Origin: CAKZYD01 sp039026755
Lineage (GTDB): Bacteria; Pseudomonadota; Alphaproteobacteria; Sphingomonadales; CAKZYD01
Direction: 5' to 3'
Length of the DNA stretch: 34,866 nucleotides
Assembly: GCA_039026755.1 (NCBI GenBank)
Contig: JBCCLR010000008.1
Coordinates: 1 to 34,866, forward strand
The notes beneath the pieces were generated by a model that worked only from the letters and a program-made list of their open reading frames with translations, was not told the DNA's origin and did no database searches. Positions 1 through 8,357 of the stretch are shown here, one piece after another; the first letter of the stretch is position 1; every line of letters starts with the position of its first letter. The position numbers were made by a program, and so were the translations under genes.

Positions 1-2
1 AC

Positions 3-188
3 CATCTGACCGAAGCCAAAGTCATCATCGAACACTGGCGCAGGCAGTACGACACCATCCGTCCGCATACCTCACTCGGCTATAGACCGCCGGCTCCAGT
101 GACCCTGCATCCGGCCGATCAACTTTCCGCTATGGGGGGGCTACAAGCAGATCGGCCTTCCAACAGAGCCAAAGAAATGGTTACATAA
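3..188 (+). pseudogene. C-terminal end of an IS3-family transposase (cut by window edge)
   Basis: An open frame runs in from the left edge of the window and stops at TAA 186-188, giving 61 residues. It contains IRPHTSLGYRPPAP, the C-terminal signature of the IS3-family OrfB integrase-type transposase (rve domain, just after the catalytic Glu region). Only the tail is visible, so whether the rest is intact cannot be judged. The next 80 bases lead directly into the IS66 target site at 261. The transposase remnant at 3113-3415 on the other side of IS66 is a different IS3-type protein, so the two are not halves of one gene. Confidence 0.75.
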
Positions 189-260
189 AACATGGCTGCG
201 CCATCGGGGTTTCGTCACCACTATAGAGACCTATGGGCCGGTTATGACCGCCTGCTGCGC

Positions 261-268
261 GATGTATG
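261..268. repeat. 8-bp target site duplication, left copy
   Basis: GATGTATG lies immediately outside the left inverted repeat of the IS66 element. An identical copy lies immediately outside the right inverted repeat at 3080-3087. IS66-family elements characteristically make 8-bp duplications, so this fixes both ends of the element. Confidence 0.9.
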
Positions 269-283
269 GTAACCGCCCGATTG
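269..283. repeat. IS66 left terminal inverted repeat
   Basis: GTAACCGCCCGATTG begins right after the target duplication. Its inverted partner at 3065-3079 differs only at the sixth base. Confidence 0.88.
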
Positions 284-580
284 TTACCGCGGTTCATGCC
301 TGCAGATTTTTTCGACGATTTTCGGGTCGCAGCCCGCTTGGGTTAGGAATTGCCGGATGCCGCCGGGCCAAGTTCGAATGTCGGCGATAAACTCCTTGAG
401 GCTTTCGATGCCGTGGCTGGTGAAGGCGGTGATGTGCTCTTCGGGTCCGATGGCTACATCGATCATCTCGCCATAGTCAATATTGTCGGGATTGGCGGCA
501 ATGTGGAGGAGCAAGTCCACGTCTTCGTCGATGATCTTTACCACATAGTCAATTGCATAAACGTGGGTATCACGGCCCAT
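284..580 (-). CDS. Small passenger-type protein of the IS66 element, unknown function
   Basis: The 98-residue protein begins MGRDTHVYAIDYVVKIIDED. I place the start at the ATG at 580, which overlaps the tnpC stop codon as TGATG, a typical translational coupling. A longer in-frame start at 625 would run 46 bp into tnpC. The stop codon (TAA, 284-286) sits directly next to the left terminal repeat, so the gene belongs to the element. The protein is acidic, has no transmembrane segment or signal peptide, and shows no motif I recognise. It has none of the tnpA, tnpB or tnpC features. It could be an accessory transposition factor or a passenger gene; nothing in the sequence decides. Confidence 0.7.
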   Translation of the reverse strand: MGRDTHVYAIDYVVKIIDEDVDLLLHIAANPDNIDYGEMIDVAIGPEEHITAFTSHGIESLKEFIADIRTWPGGIRQFLTQAGCDPKIVEKICRHEPR

Positions 581-2199
581 CAGGCGGCTTGGCTCACGGG
601 TGCTGCATTCGGGCCCCAGTTCCACGGCAACAGCTCTGCAAGGCGGTGCTGTTTATGGTCGTGGATGCGCTCCAACACATCGGTCAGCCAGGCTTGTGGG
701 TCGAGGCCGTTCATCTTGGCGGTTTCGACAAGGGTTAGGGCTCGCGCCAAAGTCTCACCGCCGCTTTCAGCCCCCGCGAACAACCAGTTACGGCGCCCAA
801 CGCCGATCGGTCGCATCGCGCGTTCAGCTGCATTGTTATCAATCGCCACGCGCCCATCTTCTAAGAAAAGGCAGAACGCGTCCCACCGGCTCAAGCCATA
901 GCGAAAGGCTTTGGCCAGGTCGCTCTTGCCTGGAATGTGCTTGAGCTGCTGTTCGGCCCAGCGGCGGAAGGCATCGACTTTGGCTTTGCTCTTTGCCTGA
1001 CGGATAGCGCGCCGCTCCTCAGCGGTGCGGCCAACAATCTCACGCTCAATATCATAAAGCGCGCCAATCCGGTCGAGCGCCTCGCGGGCGATCTGCGACT
1101 TTGTGCCCATCCAGACGTCGTGAAAGTCACGGCGAAGATGCGCCCAGCAGGCCGCTTCGCGGAACTGGCGAAAGCCGTCGCTACGACGTTCGTAAAGCGC
1201 GTTGAAGCCAGGATAGGCGTCTGCCTGCAAGATGCCGCTTGTGCCGCCGAGATGATCTTGGACATGCTGCCCCTTGCGGTCAGGGGCAAAGCGGTAAACC
1301 GCCCCGGGCGGCGAGAGGCCAGCCCATGGCCGCTGATCACGGACATAGGTCCAGATGCGGCCTTGCCGGACACCTTTGCCTAAGCCCTTATCCCGCCGCG
1401 ATCGATCAAGAACCCGGATTGGCGTGTCGTCGGCATGCAAAAGATCACTGCTCATGACCTCAGCATCAATCAAATCAATGAGCGGCTGAAGAGTCTTCAT
1501 CGCCCTGCCGCACCAATCGACCAGAGTGGTATCGGGGATGTCAGCGCCCATCCGCGCAAAGATCTCATTGAGGCGGTATAACGGAATGTGATCATCGAAC
1601 TTTGAGGTCAGGATATATGCCAACAAGCCAGGGCCTGCCATGCTGCCTGGGATGGGGCGATGAGGTGCGGGCTCTTGCACCATCTTCTCACACTTGCGGC
1701 AAGATTTCTTTACCCGGGCGATCTCAATGACCTTGAGCTGGGCAGCAATCAAGTCCAGCAGTTCACTGACATCTTCGCCAACAATCCGAAGCAGGCCACC
1801 ACACTCCGGGCAGGTCTCGCCAGGATCCAATGTGCGGCGCTCGCGCGGGGTGCCATCTGCCACCCGGGGACGGCGGCGCGGTGTTTTGGGTTTTGCTGAT
1901 GCAGATGTGATGGTGTCTTCGTCGCCAGCCACATCTTCGGGGATGTCCTCATCTTCAGCAACCGCCACCTGCAAATCTTCAAGCGCCAGCTCAAGCTGTT
2001 CTATCTCGCGCTCTATCTTCTCAGAGCGTGCTCCAAATGCCTGTTTGCGCAGCTTGGCGATCCGCATGCGCAGGGTTTGGATCAGCAGATCGTGGGTCCG
2101 CAGCGTTGCTGACATGGCCGCATTCTCAGCCTGCAAAGCGGCAATAACCCCCTTTAGGGCAGCGGGGTCATCGGGCAAATCAGCAAGAACGACAGACAT
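580..2199 (-). CDS. tnpC: IS66-family transposase TnpC
   Basis: This is the main transposase of the IS66 element. The ORF can be read from 2244, but the ATG at 2199 (MSVVLADLPDDPAALK) follows a purine-rich GGTAGAGA and matches the usual family N-terminus, giving 539 residues. In the longer numbering, residues 35-95 form a leucine-rich coiled coil. Two CxxC pairs (C145/C148 and C182/C185) make the zinc-finger-like domain. LHADDTPI (Asp272) and LQADAYPGF (Asp342) carry the first two acidic residues of the DDE triad, and the VETAKMNGLDPQAW region near the C-terminus carries the Glu. The C-terminus RIHDHKQHRLAELLPWNW is typical of the family. The gene appears intact, unlike tnpB just upstream. 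Confidence 0.92.
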   Translation of the reverse strand: MSVVLADLPDDPAALKGVIAALQAENAAMSATLRTHDLLIQTLRMRIAKLRKQAFGARSEKIEREIEQLELALEDLQVAVAEDEDIPEDVAGDEDTITSASAKPKTPRRRPRVADGTPRERRTLDPGETCPECGGLLRIVGEDVSELLDLIAAQLKVIEIARVKKSCRKCEKMVQEPAPHRPIPGSMAGPGLLAYILTSKFDDHIPLYRLNEIFARMGADIPDTTLVDWCGRAMKTLQPLIDLIDAEVMSSDLLHADDTPIRVLDRSRRDKGLGKGVRQGRIWTYVRDQRPWAGLSPPGAVYRFAPDRKGQHVQDHLGGTSGILQADAYPGFNALYERRSDGFRQFREAACWAHLRRDFHDVWMGTKSQIAREALDRIGALYDIEREIVGRTAEERRAIRQAKSKAKVDAFRRWAEQQLKHIPGKSDLAKAFRYGLSRWDAFCLFLEDGRVAIDNNAAERAMRPIGVGRRNWLFAGAESGGETLARALTLVETAKMNGLDPQAWLTDVLERIHDHKQHRLAELLPWNWGPNAAPVSQAA

Positions 2200-2262
2200 G
2201 GCATTCTCTACCATGCACGCCGCGCACGCACCACAAAAAAGCAAACAATATCAGAGAGATAA

Positions 2263-2610
2263 TCACCCCACGCCGGCAGGTGGCGCGCCCCAATCCGGCC
2301 TGCGCCAATCAATCCCCTCCCACAGCATTGCCAGCTGCGCTGAGGTCAGCCGCGCGGTCCCATCAGCCACAGAAGGCCATGGGAACCGGCCGCGCTGAAG
2401 CACCTTGTAGTACAGGCAAAATCCCTGGCCATCCCATTATAGCAGCTTCACCCGATCACCGCGGCGCCCGCGAAACGCAAAAACGGCGCCGCTCGTCGGC
2501 TTATGGCGGAGCACATCCTGCGCCAGGGCGGCCAATCCAGCAATGCCCTTGCGCATATCCGTTGTGCCGCAGGCAAGATAAACCCGTACACCCGTCCCAG
2601 GACCGATCAT
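2263..2610 (-). pseudogene. tnpB: IS66 accessory gene tnpB, interrupted by an in-frame TAA
   Basis: Read on the minus strand from the ATG at 2610, the frame gives an IS66 Orf2 protein: MIGPGTGVRVYLACGTTDMR near the start, then VFAFRGRRGDRVKLL, a stop, then WDGQGFCLYYKVLQRGRFPW, ending at TGA 2263-2265. The stop is codon 58 of 116 (TAA, bases 2437-2439). The family normally has Tyr or Trp here (KLLYWDG or KLLWWDG), so a single base change such as TAT or TAC to TAA explains it. No other frame disruption is present, so the change is either recent or a sequencing error. The start overlaps the tnpA stop as ATGA. TnpB is generally needed for efficient IS66 transposition. Confidence 0.88.
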
Positions 2611-2978
2611 GCAGCTTCGACAAGCCGGATCAGATGGGAAAGATCGGCATCGCTCATACCGCCGCGGCAGCGCACTATGCGCCCATTCGTCAGAACAATC
2701 TCAACCGCCACCCCAACGTCGTCACGCGACACTCTTGGTGGCTGCGTCGCAGCGGGTGGGTCCAGTGCCAGAAAAACAGTCTCCCCGGAATTAGGCCACA
2801 AACCCTTGCCGCGAAGCTCGCGCCGCCACTGATAGATATGCTGGCGCGTCAACTCATGCCGCCGTGCAATCTCTGCCACGCTCGCGCCGTCAACGCCAAC
2901 CTCGGCCAAAATCGACAGCTTCTGATCGTCAGACCAACGCCGCCGACGCTCAACACCGACAATCACTTCATGCCGCAC
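2607..2978 (-). CDS. tnpA: IS66 accessory protein TnpA (helix-turn-helix)
   Basis: This 123-residue protein is the first gene of the IS66 element. Residues 12-60 (RRRRWSDDQKLSILAEV, then SVAEIARRHELTRQHIYQWR) form the helix-turn-helix of the transposase-8/OrfA type. The C-terminal third (VEIVLTNGRIVRCRG followed by LSHLIRLVEAA) is typical of IS66 TnpA. The start is GTG at 2978, with GGAG about nine bases upstream. Its TGA overlaps the tnpB ATG, so translation of the two is probably coupled. Confidence 0.88.
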   Translation of the reverse strand: MRHEVIVGVERRRRWSDDQKLSILAEVGVDGASVAEIARRHELTRQHIYQWRRELRGKGLWPNSGETVFLALDPPAATQPPRVSRDDVGVAVEIVLTNGRIVRCRGGMSDADLSHLIRLVEAA

Positions 2979-3064
2979 AAAACCGCTCCGATCAAAACGA
3001 CGTCGTTAACGACGCCAATAACGACGGAACATAAGATCTTACATCAAACCAAGCCAGGCGGTCT

Positions 3065-3079
3065 CAATCGGGCCGTTAC
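3065..3079. repeat. IS66 right terminal inverted repeat
   Basis: CAATCGGGCCGTTAC is the inverted partner of the repeat at 269-283 (14 of 15 positions). It lies about 86 bp upstream of the tnpA start, leaving room for the element's promoter. Confidence 0.88.
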
Positions 3080-3087
3080 GATGTATG
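3080..3087. repeat. 8-bp target site duplication, right copy
   Basis: GATGTATG, identical to 261-268 and immediately outside the right IS66 terminal repeat. Confidence 0.9.
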
Positions 3088-3112
3088 GGGCTTCGCAGGC
3101 GGCCAAAACCTA

Positions 3113-3415
3113 TTGAAACAACTCAGCTTCCCGACGTGCTACGGTCCCGAATATGTCAGTGTCGCGCTTCAGACCTGGGCAGAAAAGCGCGGTATCGGTA
3201 TTACATACATCCAGCCAGGAAAGCCGCAGCAGAATGCCTATGTGGAGCGCTACAATCGTACTGTCCGGCATGAGTGGCTTGGGCAGTATATATTTCAATC
3301 AATACAGGAGGTGCAGGATTACGCCACGCGGTGGCTTTGGACATACAACAACGAACGGCCGAACATGGCTATCGGCGGCATAACGCCAGCAATGAAACTG
3401 AAACACGCTGCGTAA
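3113..3415 (+). pseudogene. IS3-family transposase, C-terminal fragment
   Basis: The frame gives 100 residues ending at TAA 3413-3415. It contains GPEYVSVALQTWAEKRGI, IQPGKPQQNAYVERYNRTVR (catalytic Glu in the VERYN block) and WLWTYNNERPN followed by GGITPAMKLK, the last third of an IS3-type rve transposase. The first catalytic domains are missing. Where the family has an Asp-Asn before GPEY, this copy reads Cys-Tyr, so the upstream part is already degraded or fused to unrelated sequence. The same frame stays open back through the IS66 target site, and, if the IS66 element is removed, to an ATG at 192; those extra residues match nothing I recognise. The gene is non-functional. Confidence 0.82.
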
Positions 3416-3568
3416 AGTCCAGTTCTAAACCCCACTAAAAAGGGGATGATTACCGTTTTAATTCATGGGAGCACGTCACACGTACCACGCTTGTCAGCAA
3501 GCGTCGATGTGTTCGCGGCAGCCGCAGGTCAGAGAGCTGTCAAAATTATTTTAAGGGCAAACTTGTCC

Positions 3569-5608
3569 TTATTTGAAAATAATCGGTGTGTCAGGCGGCA
3601 TTTCATCTTTACCGCTGAGGTAATGGTCAAGCCATCTGACAAGTCGCATGCTGAAGTCTAGCTGGGCTGCAGCGCGTTTTGGAACATGTCCCTCACCCGG
3701 ATAAGTTACAAGGCGAACTGGCGCATCTGACCTGGCCTTCATGTATCGGTAAAGCTGCAATGACTGTGCGAGACGCACTCGCTTATCAACTTCACCATGT
3801 AATAAGAGAAGCGGCGTTTGAGCACTCTGGACGTGATGAATTGGGCTTGCTTCAAGCAATTTTTGTCGCTCTTCCCATGGCCATTTTAGATAATGGACCT
3901 GTCTATATTCGTTAGGAATATCAGAACTCATAACCAGTGTTGTCTGATTAGCGATCCCAGCTGCTGACACTGCAACTGAGAATCTATCTGAAAGCGCTGT
4001 TGCGCCCCAACTTGCAGCATATCCCCCGTACGAAAGGCCCGCTATCCCTACTCTCTTGGGATCGACGATGCTTTGTCTAGCGAGCGAGTCAATCGCATCA
4101 ACCAAATCATTAAACTCACCTTCAGCATGGTTGGTTTGATGCAGCGCAGTAAACGCAATTCCCCGCCCGGTACTGCCACGATAGTTTGGATATATAACCA
4201 TATAGCCTTTTGCAGCCAAAATCTGCCCAGGATCAATAAAGGTCGTTAACCAGCCATTTGAGTGATGACTTTCAGGTCCGCCATGGACAAGAATGACCAA
4301 TGGCCATCCCTCTTTTGGAGGCTTGCCAGCAGGCGTTAGCCTCACAGCCTCAATCGATTGCCCGTCACGCGCCTTGTATCGCAGAGTATCTTGAAAGGCT
4401 AAAGCGCGGTTTGCGAGCCAACTGTTATGATGGCTCCAACGGACAGCTTCCCCCGATCCATCAATAACAAATACCTCTGAAGGATGGTTTGCCGTAGAAG
4501 CAGACAAGGCAATTCGGTCGCCATCGATAAAAGTTGAAATGTGCTTAGTAATCAAGCCAACTCGCTGAAAACGCTTAACAATATTTCCGTCTTGATCCAG
4601 CGTCGCTAAGTCTGTTTCTACGCCGCGGTTAACGACCGCAGCCAATTTCCCATTCGTCATCCACTGAAGAACCCGTACATCATATTCAGCGTCAGGATTG
4701 ATCGACTTAAATTGACCAGTCGCCACATTTGCTAAATGAAGAACGCTAGCGGAAATATTAGTGGCTTGATGTGCTCCAACAAACGCCAAAATACGACCGT
4801 CCGGGGACACGTCAAAGTCGCCTATTTTTCCGGGAGGTGTAAACTTTGCCAGATTTTGGAGATCTTTAACGCGTATTGTTTGTATGTGCTGCGCAACCAA
4901 ACGGTCATCAATTAGAGGTGTTTTTGACACTTTGACCGCGAGTACCGAGCCGTCCTCCGACATCTTTAAGCCATCGATATGTCCTTCTAACCGGATTTCT
5001 TTTGGTACGGGTTGATTGGCTGACAAATCAACCTGCCAAAGCTTTAGGAATTGCAAATTCTCTTCGAAAAGGAGTCCAGGAAATTTGATGGTAGTTGACG
5101 TATCGTCTCCAGCCTTGGGGGTCGCTCTGGCCGTAAAAAACAGCTCCTTGCCATCTGCACTCCATACATACGCGTTTATATCGCTTCCAAAGCGAAAGGC
5201 TCTAACCGGATCTTTAAGGTCGCTAGCTATTTCATAGAGCGAAACTGTCTTGTCTTGGTCGCGTTTTCCAAGAAACGTAATAGCGTTGCTGCCCGGACGC
5301 CATTTTACATGCCGTGGCGACATTCGCGCGGTCGGCAAAAGCCGGTTTATATCTGCAGTTTGCGATAGGTAAAGCCGAGTCTTTACGCCGCCGTCTGGTT
5401 CTCCATCAAGAACATTTCTGGGAACCGTCACTACCTGAACGACCGCGCCCGAGAGCGGGCTTACTGCCAACTCGACGACTTCGCGGACCCGCACTAAATC
5501 CTTGACTGTCATAAGACTTGTTGCAGCCGCCGCTTGGCTAAGAAAACTTGCTAACATCATACAGAAGGTCAAACTTGACCAACGCAGATTAAAGAATGCC
5601 GATATCAA
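3569..5608 (-). CDS. Exported S9-family peptidase (prolyl oligopeptidase / acylaminoacyl-peptidase type)
   Basis: This serine peptidase probably works in the periplasm on short peptides. I choose the TTG start at 5608 because AGGAG lies seven bases upstream; a TTG at 5626 is in frame but lacks a site. The 679-residue protein opens with a hydrophobic signal peptide ending near FLSQAAAA. It then has a seven-bladed beta-propeller-like region with repeated W/F-SPDG motifs to about residue 400, and a C-terminal alpha/beta-hydrolase domain. The catalytic triad is visible: Ser526 in GLSYGGY, Asp608 in HGEVDKRV and His641 in PGEGHVP. HGGPESHH carries the oxyanion-hole HGGP. It lies downstream of a TonB-dependent receptor on the same strand, separated by a hairpin. 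This is a common receptor/peptidase pairing for peptide use. The natural substrate is not known. Confidence 0.9.
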   Translation of the reverse strand: MISAFFNLRWSSLTFCMMLASFLSQAAAATSLMTVKDLVRVREVVELAVSPLSGAVVQVVTVPRNVLDGEPDGGVKTRLYLSQTADINRLLPTARMSPRHVKWRPGSNAITFLGKRDQDKTVSLYEIASDLKDPVRAFRFGSDINAYVWSADGKELFFTARATPKAGDDTSTTIKFPGLLFEENLQFLKLWQVDLSANQPVPKEIRLEGHIDGLKMSEDGSVLAVKVSKTPLIDDRLVAQHIQTIRVKDLQNLAKFTPPGKIGDFDVSPDGRILAFVGAHQATNISASVLHLANVATGQFKSINPDAEYDVRVLQWMTNGKLAAVVNRGVETDLATLDQDGNIVKRFQRVGLITKHISTFIDGDRIALSASTANHPSEVFVIDGSGEAVRWSHHNSWLANRALAFQDTLRYKARDGQSIEAVRLTPAGKPPKEGWPLVILVHGGPESHHSNGWLTTFIDPGQILAAKGYMVIYPNYRGSTGRGIAFTALHQTNHAEGEFNDLVDAIDSLARQSIVDPKRVGIAGLSYGGYAASWGATALSDRFSVAVSAAGIANQTTLVMSSDIPNEYRQVHYLKWPWEERQKLLEASPIHHVQSAQTPLLLLHGEVDKRVRLAQSLQLYRYMKARSDAPVRLVTYPGEGHVPKRAAAQLDFSMRLVRWLDHYLSGKDEMPPDTPIIFK

Positions 5609-5660
5609 GATAACACTCCTAGCCAAGATGAAAATTAGTTTTTACGATCAAATTTATAAC

Positions 5661-5688
5661 GGGGGCTCCGTTATATTTTGGAGCCCCC
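5661..5688 (-). terminator. Strong hairpin between receptor and peptidase genes
   Basis: GGGGGCTCC (5661-5669) and GGAGCCCCC (5680-5688) form a perfect 9-bp stem with a 10-base AT-rich loop. It begins 9 bp after the receptor stop codon. On the minus strand the bases after it are AT-rich but have no clean T-run, so it may attenuate or stabilise the transcript rather than end it fully. Expression of the peptidase would then be lower than that of the receptor. Confidence 0.7.
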
Positions 5689-5696
5689 TGATTTTT

Positions 5697-7943
5697 CTAG
5701 AACTTATAGTTCATTGTGAATGTAAAATTACGCGGTGGCTGGCGAATTATATTGAAGAATGGATCACCGAAGGAGGAATAGTATTCCTCATCAAATACAT
5801 TTTGCACATTTAAAGCAAAATCAATCGACTCGTTCAGGGTGTAGTATAATGCCAAATCGACCGCAACAAAATCACCTAACTCAACTTGGTCAGGAAATGA
5901 GATGTTTCGGCTTGCATCCACGTCAGGATCAAATGTCGGTACGTCTGCTAGATTAACTGGAACATCGACATCCGCTTCGACCGGGCGGTCGAATTCCATT
6001 CTAATGCCTCCGCCGATACCAAATCCCTCTAAGAAACCAGAATCAAAGTCATAAGTCGTGAAAAAAGTGGCAGAGAATTTGGGCGTAACGAAAGGAGATT
6101 CTCCGATCCCATCATCCAAATAGGAAATACCCGCTGAAACGTTCCATTGCGGTGTGATTTGACCAATTAACTCAATTTCAAATCCTTCACCAAATTGATC
6201 TGACTCTCCACTTGCTGCTGCAGATTGGAGCAATGAACCAGTCGGACACACTTCGATCTCGGAAGGAGAATTATCTGCTGTATTATTGAAGTAGGCAATA
6301 CTCGCAATCAGATTGTCCGTTGGTTCCCATTTGAGGCCCACCTCATGAGACGTGTTGGTCTCTGGGTCAAGAGTTCCTCCATCACATGTAAAACTGGTGA
6401 GATACTCAACTCCTTCACCGTAAGCATAGTAAGCGTGCAAGTTGTCAGTTATATCGTAGACAACAGAAGCCGAAAAGACAGTATTCGTCGTGCTAAATGA
6501 TTCAATATTTTCTACATCATCTGTAATATTGTCTTGACCTTGACGGTCATCATAACGAACGCCAAGCGAGATTCTTAACCGTTCATAGAGATCGAAGTTG
6601 GTCAGAAGAGATATTGACAAGACTTCATTATCAAAGCCAAAATTTCCGCCGAAAACCTTGCCTTCAAACGGGTTGCCTCCTGTTCGAACAGGATTAAACA
6701 AATTCAATGTCGGCGCAGCCATATTTGCGTCATCTAAATCGTAGCCGGTAAAGATTTGCTCGATCTTATTGTATTCACCAGATACGATGAAATTCAAAGC
6801 TACGTTATCGCTGATATCATGGGCACCTGTCCAACGCAGCTCAGCATATGTTGTCTTGATGTCGCGATCATTTGCAAAATGATCAAGGTTGGCGTCACCA
6901 AAATTTGGCGATGTAGGCGTGAGATTAACATACTCTCCATAGCCAAAGCCAAATGGCTCTGAGACTTCGCGTTCCAGATTGGCATCGATACGCGAGACAT
7001 TTGCCGTTAGCGTATGATTATCGTTGAATTCATAAGTCGCCAGAAATTGAGCGAAAAAGAAATTTGAACTCACATTGGCAAATTGACCAGAGGCATAAAT
7101 GTCCTTGTCATACGACACGACGCTGTAGACTGGGTTAAGAGGATCAGTCAGGTCTTCACCTAAGGGTGCTCCAGCGTTAAATGGTCCGTCGCGGCCATCA
7201 TAATATAAGCTGACTTGGGTGGTTAATTTATCTGTAACATCTGCTTCGATGGAACCAAAAATCGCCTGAGTATCGGAACCACGAGGCGTATCAAAAAATT
7301 CGTTGCTGTGTTCGCTTGCAACAGCAACAACTGCGCGCACTGAACCATTTGATGTCAAAGGTGTATTATAGGTAACTTCGCCGCGAATGGTATCAAAAGT
7401 ATCGTAGCGCAGAGTTACCTGACCCCCTGCTTCTTCTTTGGGTGAGATGAATTGCGCATTCACAAAACCTGCGGCAGAAATTTGCCCATAAGCTGCAGCT
7501 TGAGCGCCTTTAACGTACTCAATGCGGTCAAGCGCCACATTGTCAAAGAAATACTCTCCACCAATCGGAGCATTATTTACCCGAACACCATTCTGGCCAT
7601 TGACGCCAAACCCGCGCGTCACAAAGAACAGGGCACTGTCATAACCATTGGCATAAGTCGTCACGCCAGGCACATAGTTCACGGCGTCACGAAAATTATA
7701 TACACCAATGTCTTCCAAAAACTCGTCTGTATAAATTGTTACCTGCGCCGCCGTTTCAGCAATCGGAATATCCAGCTTCGACGCTGCGCTCTCTCCAACG
7801 GCACGGAACGAGCGCCCCTGAACAGTAATTGTTTCCGTGGTGTCATCATTCTGTCCCCCTGCATCTTGCGCTGATGCATTCCAACTGACTGCGGCCATTG
7901 CCAAAGCGGACGACGTACCAATTAATCGATTTGAAAGCCTCAT
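5697..7943 (-). CDS. TonB-dependent outer-membrane receptor (siderophore-receptor type)
   Basis: A 748-residue outer-membrane gated channel that takes up a ligand using TonB energy. The start at 7943 (MRLSNRLIG) has GGAGG seven bases upstream; a longer frame to 7973 lacks this. The protein has a signal peptide cleaved after about residue 25 (WNASA-Q), and a TonB-box-like ETITVQG at 37-43. The plug domain follows at about 55-180 (IPIAETAAQVTIYTDEFL, DAVNYVPGV, then RGFGVNGQNGVRVN and DRIEYVKGAQAAAYGQ). A long beta-barrel comes next and ends in an aromatic residue (TMNYKF), as expected for outer-membrane assembly. The plug is closest to ferrisiderophore receptors, but such receptors also import other ligands. 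Next to an exported peptidase and a nitrogen-compound operon, a peptide or small amide ligand is possible. The ligand cannot be told from sequence. Confidence 0.92.
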   Translation of the reverse strand: MRLSNRLIGTSSALAMAAVSWNASAQDAGGQNDDTTETITVQGRSFRAVGESAASKLDIPIAETAAQVTIYTDEFLEDIGVYNFRDAVNYVPGVTTYANGYDSALFFVTRGFGVNGQNGVRVNNAPIGGEYFFDNVALDRIEYVKGAQAAAYGQISAAGFVNAQFISPKEEAGGQVTLRYDTFDTIRGEVTYNTPLTSNGSVRAVVAVASEHSNEFFDTPRGSDTQAIFGSIEADVTDKLTTQVSLYYDGRDGPFNAGAPLGEDLTDPLNPVYSVVSYDKDIYASGQFANVSSNFFFAQFLATYEFNDNHTLTANVSRIDANLEREVSEPFGFGYGEYVNLTPTSPNFGDANLDHFANDRDIKTTYAELRWTGAHDISDNVALNFIVSGEYNKIEQIFTGYDLDDANMAAPTLNLFNPVRTGGNPFEGKVFGGNFGFDNEVLSISLLTNFDLYERLRISLGVRYDDRQGQDNITDDVENIESFSTTNTVFSASVVYDITDNLHAYYAYGEGVEYLTSFTCDGGTLDPETNTSHEVGLKWEPTDNLIASIAYFNNTADNSPSEIEVCPTGSLLQSAAASGESDQFGEGFEIELIGQITPQWNVSAGISYLDDGIGESPFVTPKFSATFFTTYDFDSGFLEGFGIGGGIRMEFDRPVEADVDVPVNLADVPTFDPDVDASRNISFPDQVELGDFVAVDLALYYTLNESIDFALNVQNVFDEEYYSSFGDPFFNIIRQPPRNFTFTMNYKF

Positions 7944-8016
7944 TTTTCCCTCCACTAATATCAAGCTTTGCATGAGCGGGAGGCATTGTATTTACACCTC
8001 TCAAGCCCATCAGCAA

Positions 8017-8033
8017 TCAGTGATCACAAAATA
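8017..8033. promoter_or_regulatory. Candidate operator upstream of the receptor gene
   Basis: TCAGTGATCACAAAATA lies 74 bp upstream of the receptor start and contains the palindrome GTGATCAC. The same string with a 7-bp insertion is found at 11276-11299 near the aminotransferase start, and GTGATCAC recurs at 8855-8862 upstream of the big operon. GTGATCAC also occurs once inside a gene (near 10475), so the octamer alone is not proof. The GntR regulator at 23638 is an obvious candidate to bind, but this is inference. Confidence 0.35.
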
Positions 8034-8234
8034 TGGCTGATGTAAAGTTAAAACTTTTCGCAACTGGTGTACTGCGGGTTTTTATTGGTGAAATACGTAG
8101 TACTTGCTTGTATATGTTCCAAAATTGGTCTTTTTTCGTGGATTAGATCCTAATTTAGAGTCTGGTTTTCAGGCGATTTGCGCCTTCGCTTGCTGCATTA
8201 GCCTCCTTAGAATTTGAGCCAAAAGAGCCTTGAG

Positions 8235-8348
8235 CTATGCTGCGATGCGTTTGCAATTGTATCCTACGGCGGCGAGGTTGACGCTGATGGGGCCGCCTGC
8301 CAAAAGGGAATACCCGTCCGCCTTGTGACTGCTGCCTCTCTTGTACAT
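8235..8348 (-). pseudogene. Probable transposase C-terminal scrap
   Basis: A 37-codon stretch on the minus strand ends VNLAAVGYNCKRIAA and a stop, resembling the C-terminus of some transposases, though I cannot name the family firmly. It has no start signal and is part of the decayed mobile-element debris between the receptor and the catabolic operon. Confidence 0.3.
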
Positions 8349-8357
8349 GCATTTATG

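Larger units (their letters stand above)
269..3079 (-). mobile_element. Complete IS66-family insertion sequence, 2811 bp
   Basis: The element is bounded by terminal inverted repeats that match at 14 of 15 positions (GTAAC[C/G]GCCCGATTG at 269-283 and, inverted, 3065-3079). Identity continues in patches to about 23 bp. It is flanked by the 8-bp direct repeat GATGTATG. All genes lie on the minus strand in the usual order tnpA (2607-2978), tnpB (2263-2610, interrupted by a stop), tnpC (580-2199), followed by an extra small gene (284-580) whose stop codon starts one base inside the left terminal repeat. It inserted into DNA already holding IS3-type remnants. The intact duplication suggests a fairly recent insertion, while the broken tnpB suggests it may now be unable to move alone. 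Confidence 0.93.

Noticed and set aside
891..1383. Open frames on both strands inside tnpC (for example 891-1373 minus and 937-1383 plus)
   Set aside because: They are out-of-frame shadows of tnpC without ribosome sites or recognisable domains.
3113..3415. Second half of the IS3 transposase whose tail is at 3-188, split by IS66
   Set aside because: Both fragments contain the C-terminal end of a transposase, so they come from two different elements.
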